Shown piece after piece: positions 45,503 through 54,339 of a stretch of DNA of 64,000 nucleotides. Position 1 is the first letter of the stretch, and each line of letters begins with the position of its first letter. The translations under genes were made by a program, and so were the position numbers. The notes under the pieces are model-generated. The model did not search any database. It saw only the letters and a program-made list of their open reading frames with translations, and had not been told where the DNA came from. Source of the DNA: Patescibacteria group bacterium (GTDB lineage Bacteria; Patescibacteriota; Saccharimonadia; Saccharimonadales; UBA4665); NCBI GenBank assembly GCA_030271625.1, contig JARXKN010000001.1:124001-188000 (forward strand), read 5' to 3'.

Positions 45503-46258
45503 TTGAAGAAAGTAATTGCCTTTGACCTTGATGACACGCTAGCTATTTCTAAATCACCCGTTGCCGACCGCATGGGTGAGCTGCTGGTGCAGCTGCTGGA
45601 CCACTTTGAGGTCTGCATAATCTCTGGGGGTAAATTCGAACAGTTTAAGAAGCAGGTTATTGATCGCCTAGAGGCCTCGCCCGAACAGCTAGGCCGCATG
45701 CACCTGATGCCAACCTGTGGAACGCGCTATTATCGCTATGATGCCTTGAACCTAGACTGGGAACTGCAATACGCCGAAGATTTAACCGAAGACGAAAAGG
45801 CGACCATCACGAAGGTGCTTGAAGAAACCGCTAAAGCCGGTGGCCTGTGGCCCGAAAAGCCATACGGCGACGTTATCGAAGATCGCAACAGCCAAGTTTC
45901 GATTTCCTTCTTAGGTCAACAAGCGCCACCAGACATTAAAAGTGAATGGGCCGCAACCTATGCCGCCGAGCGTATGAAGGTCCGAGCGGCGGCGGCCGAC
46001 TTATTGCCAGACTTTGAAGTCCGCGCTGGCGGCTCTACCACGCTCGATGTTACCCGGATTGGTATCGATAAGGCCTACGGCATGCATAAGCTGCTACAAG
46101 CGCTCGAAATAAGCAAGGAAGACGTTTTATTTATGGGCGACAAGCTACAAGAGGGTGGTAACGACTACCCGGTAAAAGCTATGGGTATCGATAGCGTAGA
46201 AGTCGATCGCTGGGAGGACACAGCACTAGCCTTAACTGCTATTTTGCACGTCTTATAA
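45503..46258 (+). CDS. HAD-family phosphomannomutase (eukaryotic PMM type)
   Basis: 251 residues. Catalytic DxD in AFDLDDTLA (Asp8, Asp10), cap region with SQVSISFLG, and the PMM-type motifs LDVTRIGIDKAYGM and MGDKLQEGGNDYPV. The last one closely resembles GDKT..GGNDYE of eukaryotic PMM1/2 rather than the alpha-phosphohexomutases usual in bacteria. It converts mannose-6-P to mannose-1-P for the ManC gene just upstream. Start: TTG at 45503 with GGAG six bases before. No ATG alternative keeps the catalytic Asp pair. Confidence 0.85.
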   Translation: MKKVIAFDLDDTLAISKSPVADRMGELLVQLLDHFEVCIISGGKFEQFKKQVIDRLEASPEQLGRMHLMPTCGTRYYRYDALNLDWELQYAEDLTEDEKATITKVLEETAKAGGLWPEKPYGDVIEDRNSQVSISFLGQQAPPDIKSEWAATYAAERMKVRAAAADLLPDFEVRAGGSTTLDVTRIGIDKAYGMHKLLQALEISKEDVLFMGDKLQEGGNDYPVKAMGIDSVEVDRWEDTALALTAILHVL

Positions 46259-46262
46259 AATT

Positions 46263-46799
46263 ATGGCGACCGACAAAGACCAACATTTAGCGAATTTACT
46301 AAAGGAATATGAACCGGGCTTTTTGCCGTATCCGATATTTGAACAGATCGCTCGTTTGGTAGCGTTGCCGATTGTGGAGTTTATTCCGTTTCGTATGCAC
46401 GACGACCAAATTGAAGTTTTACTGATTGCTCGTCCGGAAGATGACGTATTATGGCCGGGCTTGTTACACACGCCGGGCACGGTTGTACGGGCCACCGACA
46501 TTCAAGCTACCAAAGGCCAGCTCTGGACACCCTTCCAGCGGATTTTAAGTGAAGAGTTATTAGATACTCCAGTTGGGCCACACCACTTTGTTGGGAGCCA
46601 ACTACACGCCAGTAAGCGCGGTGCCGAGCAAGCTCAACTGTATTGGATAGAAGTAATCGGCGAACCTAAGATTGGTACGTTTTATTCTTTGGCTGATCTG
46701 CCAGCCGACCTGATGGATTCTCAACGAGCTTTTATTACCCAAGCCGCCGAGCATTACAAACGATTCAAAGCACCCTCCACCTCCAATAAGCTACAATAG
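46263..46799 (+). CDS. Nudix-like hydrolase with degenerate Nudix box
   Basis: 178 residues. Nudix-type beta strands are followed by GTVVRATD and TPFQRILSEELL. The latter recalls the RE-x-x-EE part of the Nudix box, but it reads R-I-L-S-E-E-L with an altered glycine end. It may hydrolyse a nucleotide-sugar or act in sugar-nucleotide housekeeping, given ManC and PMM upstream. Catalytic competence is uncertain. The ATG lies four bases after the upstream stop and no Shine-Dalgarno is obvious. Confidence 0.65.
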   Translation: MATDKDQHLANLLKEYEPGFLPYPIFEQIARLVALPIVEFIPFRMHDDQIEVLLIARPEDDVLWPGLLHTPGTVVRATDIQATKGQLWTPFQRILSEELLDTPVGPHHFVGSQLHASKRGAEQAQLYWIEVIGEPKIGTFYSLADLPADLMDSQRAFITQAAEHYKRFKAPSTSNKLQ

Positions 46800-46823
46800 A
46801 CAACAATAACTAGGAACATACTT

Positions 46824-47498
46824 ATGCCAACCTCACCCCAAGATTTAAAAGCCACCCCCGAACAAGAAGACTTTGGCCACAAATATACCGAAGAAGGCAG
46901 TGGCCTGATTGGTTCCAAACTACTCGATGGCTACTTTAAAAACGTCCAGAAGTTGTTTGAACTATCTGGAGTAACCGTAGGTCGGGCCATTGAGCTAGGC
47001 TGCGGTGAAGGTTTTTCCACCGAGCGCTTAAGAAAGATGCTGCCAGACAGCATTCAGTTAGACGCCTCGGAATACGTTGGCCCGCTGGTACCGTTAGCTC
47101 AAGCTAAAAACCCAACAGTAAAGGTTACCGAAGAAAGTATTTACGAACTGCAACACGAACCAGAAACTTACGACCTGGTATTTTTACTCGAAGTCCTAGA
47201 GCATTTGGATTACCCAGAGCAAGCTTTAGAGCAGATTGCAAAAATCCTTAAGCCAGGTGGCAAACTTATCTTGGGCGTTCCGCGTGAACCAATTTGGCGT
47301 GGCCTTAATATGGCCCGCGGCAAATACCTAAAAGACTTTGGTAATACCGTTGGCCACCTCAACCACTGGAGCTCTAAGAGTCTAGTGGAATTTATGAAGA
47401 CGCACTTTGGCTTGGTGTTGCACAAAAAGCAGCCGCTACCATGGACGATTGTTCTAGCTGAGAAGCCATTGGTGCCAAGAGCGGCTAGTAAGGACTAG
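46824..47498 (+). CDS. Class I SAM-dependent methyltransferase
   Basis: 224 residues. Motif [16 protein letters not shown] near residue 57, acidic motif LDASEYVG, and post-[16 protein letters not shown] near 118. The family is the UbiE/biotin-synthesis-like group common in glycan loci. Substrate unknown. TAGGAA lies upstream of the ATG. Its stop codon shares the CTAG at 47495-47498 with the convergent glycosyltransferase. Confidence 0.85.
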   Translation: MPTSPQDLKATPEQEDFGHKYTEEGSGLIGSKLLDGYFKNVQKLFELSGVTVGRAIELGCGEGFSTERLRKMLPDSIQLDASEYVGPLVPLAQAKNPTVKVTEESIYELQHEPETYDLVFLLEVLEHLDYPEQALEQIAKILKPGGKLILGVPREPIWRGLNMARGKYLKDFGNTVGHLNHWSSKSLVEFMKTHFGLVLHKKQPLPWTIVLAEKPLVPRAASKD

Positions 47499-48604
47499 AC
47501 CTTACTAGTGTCTAAAGCTTCTTTGACGACGGTCTTCATGTTGCGGTTGAAGGCTAACACCGAGAAGCTATTAGCATGCTCGGCAATCGCCTCGTAGTTG
47601 AAGTTCTTGGCTTGCACTTCTTGCAGCGCTTTCACAACGCTTTCGACCCGCAGTTTCTTAAACAAGAAGCCGGTCTTGCCAGGAATAACGTAATCTAACG
47701 GGCCGCCCTTGCCGTAGGCAACTACTGGTGTGCCGGCGGCCATGGCTTCTACGGGGGCGATGCCGAAGTCTTCGGTGTCGGTTGGGAATATAAAGGCCAG
47801 GGCAGTTTGGTAGTGGTTTATCATTTCGAAATCGGTGACGTTAGTGAGGAAGGTTACGTTGCGCTCGGCCAGCTTTTCTAAGCGCTTGTGTTCTGGTCCG
47901 TTGCCAATAACTACTAACGGCACCTTTAGTTCGTTGCAAGCCAATACAGCTAAGTCTATGCGTTTGTACGGCGTCTGTCGGCCCGTTACTACGAAGCCGT
48001 GACGGAGCTCGGGCTTGCCGCGTTGCTTAAAGCGCTCAGTTTCGACTGGCGGAAAGACGACGGTTGAGTCGCGGCGGTAGTATTTTTTAATCATGGCTTG
48101 GGTGTGCGTCGAGTTGGCTAGCATGATGTCTGGGTGTTTGGAAGCTTGGCGGTCCCAACGCTTGAGCGGCTCTAGCAAGAACTTCAAGCCAAGTTTGGCG
48201 AGCCAGTTAAAGCCAATCGGAAAGCCCGGGCGCTTTAGGTATTCTTCGGTGCGAATCCAGTAGTAGTGCGTTGGTGAATGGCAGTAACAAATATGGACTG
48301 TATTGGGGCCGGTTTTTATGCCTTTGGCTTCAGCGCCGCTACTGGAGATAACCAGGTCGTAATCGCTTAAATCTAAGCGGCTAAAAGTCCAGGCTCGTAG
48401 CACCGGCAAAAACTTCTTAAGGCTTTTTGGTAGATGTTGCAACCAGGTCGTGCGGACGTCGGCATCCTTGAACCAGCTTATTTTTGATGGATCATACTGC
48501 GAGGTGTAAATTGGCGCCTCGGGGTACATGCGGTGCAGCTCGAGTACCACGCGTTCGGCGCCACCAATGCCATTTAACCAGTCACAAACTATGGCGACTT
48601 TCAC
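47495..48604 (-). CDS. GT4-type glycosyltransferase (probable mannosyltransferase)
   Basis: 369 residues. N-terminal [17 protein letters not shown] is the classic GT4 acceptor-side motif. The donor side has [29 protein letters not shown] and [20 protein letters not shown] with the E-x7-E pair. Overlaps the glycosylphosphotransferase start by four bases (ATGA), so it likely adds the second sugar after the lipid-linked first one. Confidence 0.9.
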   Translation of the reverse strand: MKVAIVCDWLNGIGGAERVVLELHRMYPEAPIYTSQYDPSKISWFKDADVRTTWLQHLPKSLKKFLPVLRAWTFSRLDLSDYDLVISSSGAEAKGIKTGPNTVHICYCHSPTHYYWIRTEEYLKRPGFPIGFNWLAKLGLKFLLEPLKRWDRQASKHPDIMLANSTHTQAMIKKYYRRDSTVVFPPVETERFKQRGKPELRHGFVVTGRQTPYKRIDLAVLACNELKVPLVVIGNGPEHKRLEKLAERNVTFLTNVTDFEMINHYQTALAFIFPTDTEDFGIAPVEAMAAGTPVVAYGKGGPLDYVIPGKTGFLFKKLRVESVVKALQEVQAKNFNYEAIAEHANSFSVLAFNRNMKTVVKEALDTSKV

Positions 48605-50046
48605 GACCGGGTACCCTTATGAAACAGCACGACCGAAACGGTCCGGAAGATGATTACTAGGTCATTCCAGAAGCTCCAGTTCTGGACGTAGTATAGATCG
48701 AGTTTACGGCGTTCTTCGAAGCTTAAATCACGGACACCAGAAATTTGGGCTAAGCCAGTCAGGCCCGATTTAACACTTAATATCAGGCTCTTCTGGGCGT
48801 ACTGCTCGAGTTCGAATGGCACTAAGGCGCGGGGTCCGACTAAGCTAATATCGCCGCGGAAGACGTTAAACAATTGCGGCAATTCGTCGAGGCTGGAGCG
48901 GCGCAGAAAGCGGCCGACGGCGCTAATGCGTGGATCGTTTTCTAGCATGTCACCATTGGCTCGGTATTCCTTTATTAGTTCCGGTCGGCCCATTTTGGCA
49001 AAGGCTTCTTCGGGGTGTAGGCCGTTGTAGGCCATCTTATTAGTGCGGAATTTAAAGATATGTACCTTGGTGTCAAAGCGGCTGAGACGTTCCTGGCGGA
49101 ACAGGACTGGGCCGCTATCGGCTAGCTTTACAAGCAGGGCAATTAGCAACATCACCGGTGATGCCAGCAGCAAAAATAACGCACTCGCTAGAACGTCAAA
49201 CATTCGTTTAACCACTTGTCCCCAACCAACCAGCGCCGTTTGATGGACGGCAATAATTGGCACCGAGTGAAACAAATCGACCTCAATATTACCGAAGAAT
49301 AATTCGCTATTACCCGGCACAAAACGGTAGGCAATGTGGTGCTGTTGGGCGTAGGTTAAAATCTCGTCATTATCTTCGGTAGTTGGGTATAGTTCGGTTT
49401 GGATAATGGTGTGTAATTGCTGCGATTTTAAGCTGCGGACCGCCGACTCAAAACTGGCATACGATTTTATAAAATTACCACCGTGCTGCAGCGGGTGCTT
49501 AACGCCACCAACGACGCCCAGCACGCGGTAGCCAGTAATATCAGTGCGAGCCAGTGATTCTATAAGTGTGTCGGTAGTACGGGTATCGCCAACTAACAAG
49601 ACGTTATTAATGCCTAGCCCAAAGGCAAATAGTTCACGGCGGATGGCACGGGCAATTGTCCTAAAGGCAAAGACTAAAAAGGCAGCAAGGCCAAAGCCGT
49701 AGACGGTGACTAAGCGCGCCGGGAAGATGTTGACGTTGGCGATGTAGGCAGCGCTAATGGCAAAAAGTATGCCAATGAACGAGCCGATTAAAATCCGGCC
49801 GAGTTCGCTAAACCGTTGCTCATAATAACGAGCGTTATATAAGCCAAGTAACGCAAACACGAAGATCCAGAACGGCAGCAGCGTAATGAGAATATAGATG
49901 TAGGTGTGCGCCGGGACGTTGGCGCTAATTGGCGCTTGGCTGAGGGTAACACGCAAGATATAGGCGCCCACAAAGGCAACGATTAGCGCTAGGAAGTCGC
50001 CAATGATTAAACAGATGTTATAAACAACGGCCGCATTATTTCGCAT
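48601..50046 (-). CDS. Polyprenyl glycosylphosphotransferase (initiating enzyme, WbaP/WcaJ-like)
   Basis: 481 residues. Four N-terminal helices (about 10-125), a CoA-binding-like middle domain (about 140-260) and the C-terminal catalytic bacterial sugar transferase domain (about 285-481). The catalytic domain has KRMFDVLASALFLLLASP, FKFRTN and the SLDELPQLFNVFRGDISLVGP motif (short forms LDELPQLFNV, GDISLVGPRA). It moves a sugar-1-phosphate to undecaprenyl phosphate, starting the glycan. AAAGG precedes the ATG on the minus strand. Confidence 0.93.
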   Translation of the reverse strand: MRNNAAVVYNICLIIGDFLALIVAFVGAYILRVTLSQAPISANVPAHTYIYILITLLPFWIFVFALLGLYNARYYEQRFSELGRILIGSFIGILFAISAAYIANVNIFPARLVTVYGFGLAAFLVFAFRTIARAIRRELFAFGLGINNVLLVGDTRTTDTLIESLARTDITGYRVLGVVGGVKHPLQHGGNFIKSYASFESAVRSLKSQQLHTIIQTELYPTTEDNDEILTYAQQHHIAYRFVPGNSELFFGNIEVDLFHSVPIIAVHQTALVGWGQVVKRMFDVLASALFLLLASPVMLLIALLVKLADSGPVLFRQERLSRFDTKVHIFKFRTNKMAYNGLHPEEAFAKMGRPELIKEYRANGDMLENDPRISAVGRFLRRSSLDELPQLFNVFRGDISLVGPRALVPFELEQYAQKSLILSVKSGLTGLAQISGVRDLSFEERRKLDLYYVQNWSFWNDLVIIFRTVSVVLFHKGTRS

Positions 50047-50116
50047 AGGTACCTTTTATTGATCTCGTATCAGTATAGCGCGTCCCGGAATTTTACGGTA
50101 TTTCGAACGGTTTAGG

Positions 50117-50122
50117 TATACT
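50117..50122 (+). promoter_or_regulatory. -10 box of the O-antigen-ligase-like gene
   Basis: TATACT with the predicted start near 50129, five bases from the ATG at 50134, leaving no space for a Shine-Dalgarno. Confidence 0.55.
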
Positions 50123-50133
50123 TAACGCAAGTT

Positions 50134-51450
50134 ATGAAAGCCGCCGCTCTCAAGTACACTTTTTTATCGTCAGCAGCTAGACTCTCAGCGATTATTATTG
50201 CCCTCATCCCGTTCCACGCCTTGCTAACGGTGTGGATAAGTAGCGGCTTTGGCCACTACACGGCGTTCCGGCTCTGGAAAGAGCTCTTATTGTTATTCGT
50301 TGGGCTCGCTGTGGTATATCTGGTGGTAACCGACCACAAGATTCGCAGCCACACTTTAACGCGGCGCTTAGTATGGCTAATTCTGGCTTACGCTGGGCTG
50401 CAACTACTAACTGGTTTCTTAAGTTTGCGGGCTGGTACGGTTACGCCGAAAGCGCTGGCTTACGGGCTGCTGGTAGACCTGCGGTTCCTAACCTTTTTCT
50501 TGTTTACTTGGGCGATTGCGCTGCGCACTAATCGGCTGAAAGCTAACTGGCAAAAGTTACTACTGTGGCCAGCGCTAGTGGTGATTGTGTTTGGTTTGCT
50601 GCAGATTTTTGTGTTGCCAGCTGACTTTTTGCGCCACTTTGGCTATGGGCCACACACCATCCAACCGTTTGAAACGGTAAATAGTAACCACGATTATGTG
50701 CGGATTGCCAGCACGCTGCGCGGGCCGAATCCGCTCGGTGCCTACCTCATAATTCCAATTACGGCGCTACTAGTACTGTGTCTGCAGGCAGCTAAAAAGT
50801 GGCGACTGGCTTTGGGAGTTGTGGCTGGTTTTGTAGTCTTGGGCTTTAGTTTTTCACGCAGTGCGCTACTCGGCGCGCTTATAAGTGCTAGCCTGGTTAA
50901 GCTATTGCTGGCCAAACCGGCACAGGCTAAAAGATTGCTAATGGGATTTGCGGTTGTGGTGGTTGTGGTGGGCAGTCTAGGTGCGCTGGTAGTACATAAG
51001 AATAGCCGCCTCGAAAACGTCGTGCTGCACACTCAAACTAAATCAGCCGTGGCTACAACCTCTAACGACGGCCACCTCCATTCGTTGCAACGAGGGCTGC
51101 ACGATATTGCTCACCAGCCACTCGGCCGCGGGCCGGGCAGTGCTGGTCCAGCTAGTGTCTATAACAACGGCCGGGCCCGGATTGCGGAGAATTACTTTCT
51201 ACAGCTAGGGCAGGAAGTTGGCATGCTTGGCCTCGGCTTATTCTTACTAATTAACGCCGGCCTTGGCTATTTACTATGGCTACGCCGCACCGAGCCACTG
51301 GCCTTAATTTTATTCGCTAGCCTGATTGGACTCACCGTTGTTAACTTGCTGTCCCACGCCTGGGCTGATGACACGCTAGCCTATGTCTGGTGGGGACTGG
51401 CTGGCATAGCCATGGTGACGGTGACTGCCGATGAAAAATCTGTGGCATAA
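50134..51450 (+). CDS. O-antigen ligase / polymerase-like membrane protein (Wzy/WaaL type)
   Basis: 438 residues with about eleven hydrophobic helices and a large exported loop (about 290-355) before the last three. The loop has LGRGPGSAGPASVYNN and IAENYFLQLGQEVGMLGL, the classic O-Ag-ligase features (H/R-rich loop and E-N-x-F/Y-L). The ligase joins the finished glycan to its outer-face acceptor, a Wzy would polymerise it; sequence alone does not decide. In a cell with no lipid A the acceptor would be a wall or membrane lipid or protein. Confidence 0.85.
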   Translation: MKAAALKYTFLSSAARLSAIIIALIPFHALLTVWISSGFGHYTAFRLWKELLLLFVGLAVVYLVVTDHKIRSHTLTRRLVWLILAYAGLQLLTGFLSLRAGTVTPKALAYGLLVDLRFLTFFLFTWAIALRTNRLKANWQKLLLWPALVVIVFGLLQIFVLPADFLRHFGYGPHTIQPFETVNSNHDYVRIASTLRGPNPLGAYLIIPITALLVLCLQAAKKWRLALGVVAGFVVLGFSFSRSALLGALISASLVKLLLAKPAQAKRLLMGFAVVVVVVGSLGALVVHKNSRLENVVLHTQTKSAVATTSNDGHLHSLQRGLHDIAHQPLGRGPGSAGPASVYNNGRARIAENYFLQLGQEVGMLGLGLFLLINAGLGYLLWLRRTEPLALILFASLIGLTVVNLLSHAWADDTLAYVWWGLAGIAMVTVTADEKSVA

Positions 51451-51459
51451 TGGTTATGT

Positions 51460-51924
51460 ATGAACGAAAAACAAACAGCTAGCGAAACCACGCTGCGGCC
51501 AACTAAAAAACAGCGCGAACTACTGCAGTATATTCAGCAGTTTATTGGTGAGCATGGCTATAGCCCGAGCTACCGCGAGATTATGAACGGCCTGCAGTAC
51601 ACCTCGGTAGCGACGGTGGCGCTCCACGTTAGTAATCTTATTAAACGGGGTCATCTGCGCAAGCGCGATCGTTCAGCCCGCTCACTAGAAGTGGTTGATA
51701 ACCCGGAACCAGCGGCGCTGATGACTAATCAGGTTGCGCCCGGCGAAGAAAAATGGCTGGTTGAAAAGGTGGAGCATGCCTTCCGCCAGGTCGAGCAGGC
51801 CGGCGACGCCGAGGGACTCGATAATTTGTATGTCTTGGTTGGCGCTTTAAAAGTTTTGGGCTTGGAAGGCGCTGCCCAAAGTTTTGTAGCCCGCCTGAGT
51901 GCCTTAAAATCTGCGGCTGAATAA
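51460..51924 (+). CDS. LexA-like DNA-binding protein lacking the S24 protease domain
   Basis: 154 residues. The winged helix-turn-helix (about 14-78) closely follows the LexA N-terminal domain: TKKQRELLQYIQQFIGEHGYSPSYREI (short forms QRELLQYIQQFI, GYSPSYREI), TSVATVALHVSNLIKRGHL and ARSLEVV. The rest (about 85-154) is a helical segment unlike the S24 peptidase. It has no Ser-Lys pair or Ala-Gly cleavage site, so RecA-stimulated self-cleavage is not possible. It may be a constitutive or otherwise sensed repressor. CATAAT at 51446-51451 gives a nearly leaderless mRNA. Confidence 0.85.
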   Translation: MNEKQTASETTLRPTKKQRELLQYIQQFIGEHGYSPSYREIMNGLQYTSVATVALHVSNLIKRGHLRKRDRSARSLEVVDNPEPAALMTNQVAPGEEKWLVEKVEHAFRQVEQAGDAEGLDNLYVLVGALKVLGLEGAAQSFVARLSALKSAAE

Positions 51925-51927
51925 ACT

Positions 51928-52608
51928 ATGTACCGATTGGGCCACAAGCTTGAGAAACCACGCAGCCGTAAGCCACTGTGGTTTTCGCTGGCGTTGATAG
52001 CCGTGCTACTTATTGGTGGGCTGATTTTTGCCAGCAAGCAGCTCAGGGCGCCGACTACCGTTACTCAGGCAGCTCCAGTTATCCGCAAGGTAACGGCCAA
52101 TTCGGTACCGGTGAAGGGTTTCGATGAACCCGGCTTTGACATTGAATTACCATCAGATTGGAAGTTAGCTGCGCACCTTACTTCGCCCTACAATTTGTAT
52201 CGGTTTCAGGGTACCGGTAAGGCCGATGTCAACCGCATGCTTGATGTTTACCAAGACACCATTCCCAAAAACTTTATGGTCAACCGCGTTCAGCCGCTCG
52301 AAGCGAACGGCGAAAAAATAACGCCACTAGGCAGTATGTCCGAAAACTGTGCTGATTTTACCAGGGGCCCGAGCGTCAGCGGCCAGCAGGGCACACCCGC
52401 CAAATGGGAGGGTATCGACTTTCTGTGCGACCTAAATAATTATCAACGCAACGTCGTCGGCACTACTACGAAGGGCTCTATAAACACGATTACGCTCAAG
52501 AGTGCTACCGGCAATACGCACCAGTTCTTTTTTGCTTACACAGACAACAGTATTAACGCCAATTACACGACGTTTTACTCGGCATTAACTAGCTTCAGCA
52601 CAAAATAG
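51928..52608 (+). CDS. Membrane-anchored exported protein, function unknown
   Basis: 226 residues. Basic N-terminus, one helix (about 19-38), then an exported alpha/beta domain (about 65-226) with a Cys pair (ENCADF and DFLCDL). The fold resembles secreted PsbP-like domains: DIELPSDWKLAAHLTSPYNLYRF is cited as DIELPSDWKLA. No catalytic motif is seen. It starts four bases after the LexA-like gene and is probably co-transcribed. Confidence 0.7.
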   Translation: MYRLGHKLEKPRSRKPLWFSLALIAVLLIGGLIFASKQLRAPTTVTQAAPVIRKVTANSVPVKGFDEPGFDIELPSDWKLAAHLTSPYNLYRFQGTGKADVNRMLDVYQDTIPKNFMVNRVQPLEANGEKITPLGSMSENCADFTRGPSVSGQQGTPAKWEGIDFLCDLNNYQRNVVGTTTKGSINTITLKSATGNTHQFFFAYTDNSINANYTTFYSALTSFSTK

Positions 52609-52647
52609 CCTGCAGTAAATACTACTATATCTAGCGTACCGTGCTAG

Positions 52648-52656
52648 TGCTAAACT
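52648..52656 (+). promoter_or_regulatory. Extended -10 promoter of the riboswitch transcript
   Basis: TGCTAAACT; the predicted start is about 52663, just before the conserved riboswitch core. Confidence 0.5.
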
Positions 52657-52662
52657 ACTAGA

Positions 52663-52841
52663 ACTTAACCAAAAACTAAGTAATTAACAACAGAAATAGC
52701 TGGAATCCTGTGCAAATCAGGAACTGTGCCGCAACGGTAAATAAACCCTACGTTTAAAGTCCGATACAGCTTACATAAGTCTCTCGAGCAAGAGCGCGCC
52801 ACTTTTGGCCCGCCTTTTCCACGAGTGGAGGGTATCCAATT
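52663..52841 (+). promoter_or_regulatory. Cobalamin (adenosylcobalamin-type) riboswitch
   Basis: The conserved core is present in order. CCTG (52707-52710) and CAGG (52718-52721) flank GTGCAAATC (52710-52718). Then CTGTGCCGCAACGGTAA (52724-52740) is the nearly invariant loop segment, and AGTCCGATACAGC (52758-52770) is the B12-box-like 3' part. Downstream, TTTTCCA (52815-52821) can pair with TGGAGGG (52826-52832), which holds the Shine-Dalgarno, a plausible translational off-switch. Known family: cobalamin binding usually represses the downstream gene. A covariance-model search was not possible here. Confidence 0.88.
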
Positions 52842-54296
52842 ATGGCCGTGGCAGCCGAACAATTAGCGCAGTTTTATTATCCCGTGGAGCAGTCGCCCTT
52901 TTTAGCAGCGGTGCGCACCGAAGCCCGAGCTGAAGCCTATGACATTATTGAGCAGCGTCGTGAACAGCTGCGTAACGCCGATTATGCTGCTGTACCGTTA
53001 CCAGTTGATGCCTTAAGCAGCGCCCAAGCCGTAGTAGAAGCCCAAATATTTTATGGCCCCGCTAGCCCAGAGGCCGCCGACCGCTATCACGGACTGCAGC
53101 TCGATTGCCTGCGCTTATTAGCCGAAGCTACTCGTAAAAATACCTACGAATACTTTCCGCCGCTCCAGCAAAAATTAGACGCCGCTACCGGCGACTACCA
53201 ATCATACGGCTTTTCGATTATGGCTATGACTGAGGCCGGCTTGAGCCCGATTGCCGAACCAGAGGAGTTAGAACGGCGCGTTAATGAACGTGTTGAAGAA
53301 GTAACCTACCGCGCCATTGGCCAGCTGGCATTGCTAGGACAGTCATTGCAGCCTGAACAAACTAGCGCCGTTACCCACCCGCAGCGCCGACGGATTAGAA
53401 CCATTTCGGAGTGTCCCGACTGGGCAATTGAAGCCCAAGCGCGCAGTCCCAAAGCCGGTACTGGTGGCTACGTGCCGGAAATTGAGAAGTTTATGGTTCG
53501 AGACGTAAGCTTTGACCCGGTAACTGGTGATCGCTATGAAGAGCAGGTGGGTCTACCCGGCTTGCTTATTACTGGCGACATTATCCGAACGGTCCTGCAA
53601 GCCAAAGGCGTCGCTAAGGCCGAGTCACTTTCCAAGACCGAACTACAGGCCTTGCAACTCGAAGCCGATGATAGCTTGTTAGAGTTTGTGGCCTTACTTG
53701 ACGCTACCGCCAGCCACGAGGCCGAACAACCAGTGTTTATGGGCGAACCGGCCGTAGCGGATCCTGATTACCGCAGTCTTCCGGCTGCTGCCGCTGAGCG
53801 CCAAACCCAGCTGGAAAGCTTGGCTACCGAACTAGCCAACGACTTACTGGGCCTGGAGCGATTGGCCACTGATCGCTGGGCGGCCACGGCAATTGTCGAA
53901 GCCCGCGTTAAGGCCATCTTATTTAGCTTAGCCGAGGCTGACAACTCACGAGCGGCGACAATGTTTGATGCTGCTACCGCTCGCGGCTTACAAGAGGTTT
54001 CGTGGCTGCGGTCACTTGGCGAAGCCGATTTAGCCGCCGACCGTCTGCAACAAGTTGAAACCGCGGCCCCCAGCGTTAGTTACTGTGGTGCTGGCAGCTG
54101 TGGCCTGGAAAAAGCTGATGTTACCGGCGGCCAAGCCGATACCATGAAAGAAATGGGCCTCGACAGCAGCTCGAGCCTAAAAGACACTGAACGACGTTGC
54201 CCACGCTGTAGTAAAAAAGAGATTGTCTACGATTTGAAGAAAAAGCTAAAAGCCTGCACCGGTTGTAAATCTACCACCGGCTTCGGCTCCAAGTAA
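52842..54296 (+). CDS. Riboswitch-controlled protein with C-terminal zinc ribbon, function unknown
   Basis: 484 residues, not recognised. No signal peptide or membrane helix; helical and Ala/Glu/Leu-rich, with Asp/Glu-rich surfaces. About 190-235 is a more conserved-looking block (RRIRTISECPDWAIEAQA, GGYVPEIEKFMVRDV, GDRYEEQVGLPGLLI). The C-terminus has YCGAGSCGLE (about 409-418) and a zinc ribbon CPRC.KKEIVYDLKKKLKACTGCK (short forms CPRC and CTGC, about 450-475). GGAGGG is 9 bases before the ATG and lies in the riboswitch 3' hairpin. Control by cobalamin suggests a role in B12 use, uptake, storage or a B12-independent replacement enzyme, none of which can be shown from sequence. Confidence 0.82.
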   Translation: MAVAAEQLAQFYYPVEQSPFLAAVRTEARAEAYDIIEQRREQLRNADYAAVPLPVDALSSAQAVVEAQIFYGPASPEAADRYHGLQLDCLRLLAEATRKNTYEYFPPLQQKLDAATGDYQSYGFSIMAMTEAGLSPIAEPEELERRVNERVEEVTYRAIGQLALLGQSLQPEQTSAVTHPQRRRIRTISECPDWAIEAQARSPKAGTGGYVPEIEKFMVRDVSFDPVTGDRYEEQVGLPGLLITGDIIRTVLQAKGVAKAESLSKTELQALQLEADDSLLEFVALLDATASHEAEQPVFMGEPAVADPDYRSLPAAAAERQTQLESLATELANDLLGLERLATDRWAATAIVEARVKAILFSLAEADNSRAATMFDAATARGLQEVSWLRSLGEADLAADRLQQVETAAPSVSYCGAGSCGLEKADVTGGQADTMKEMGLDSSSSLKDTERRCPRCSKKEIVYDLKKKLKACTGCKSTTGFGSK

Positions 54297-54327
54297 AATT
54301 CTCACCATCCGCACCCACTTAACTAGC

Positions 54328-54333
54328 TATACT
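54328..54333 (+). promoter_or_regulatory. -10 box for leaderless nadD
   Basis: TATACT, six bases before the second of two tandem ATGs (54337 and 54340). The predicted first transcribed base is the A at 54340. Confidence 0.6.
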
Positions 54334-54339
54334 TAGATG

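Noticed and set aside
45503-46258. HAD sugar phosphatase (Cof-type) instead of phosphomannomutase
   Set aside because: The GIDKAYGM and GGNDYPV motifs and the place after ManC fit phosphomannomutase better, though biochemical proof is lacking.
46254-46262. Leaderless promoter for the Nudix-like gene
   Set aside because: TATAAA is only three bases from the ATG, so transcription would begin inside the gene; coupling to the upstream gene is more likely.
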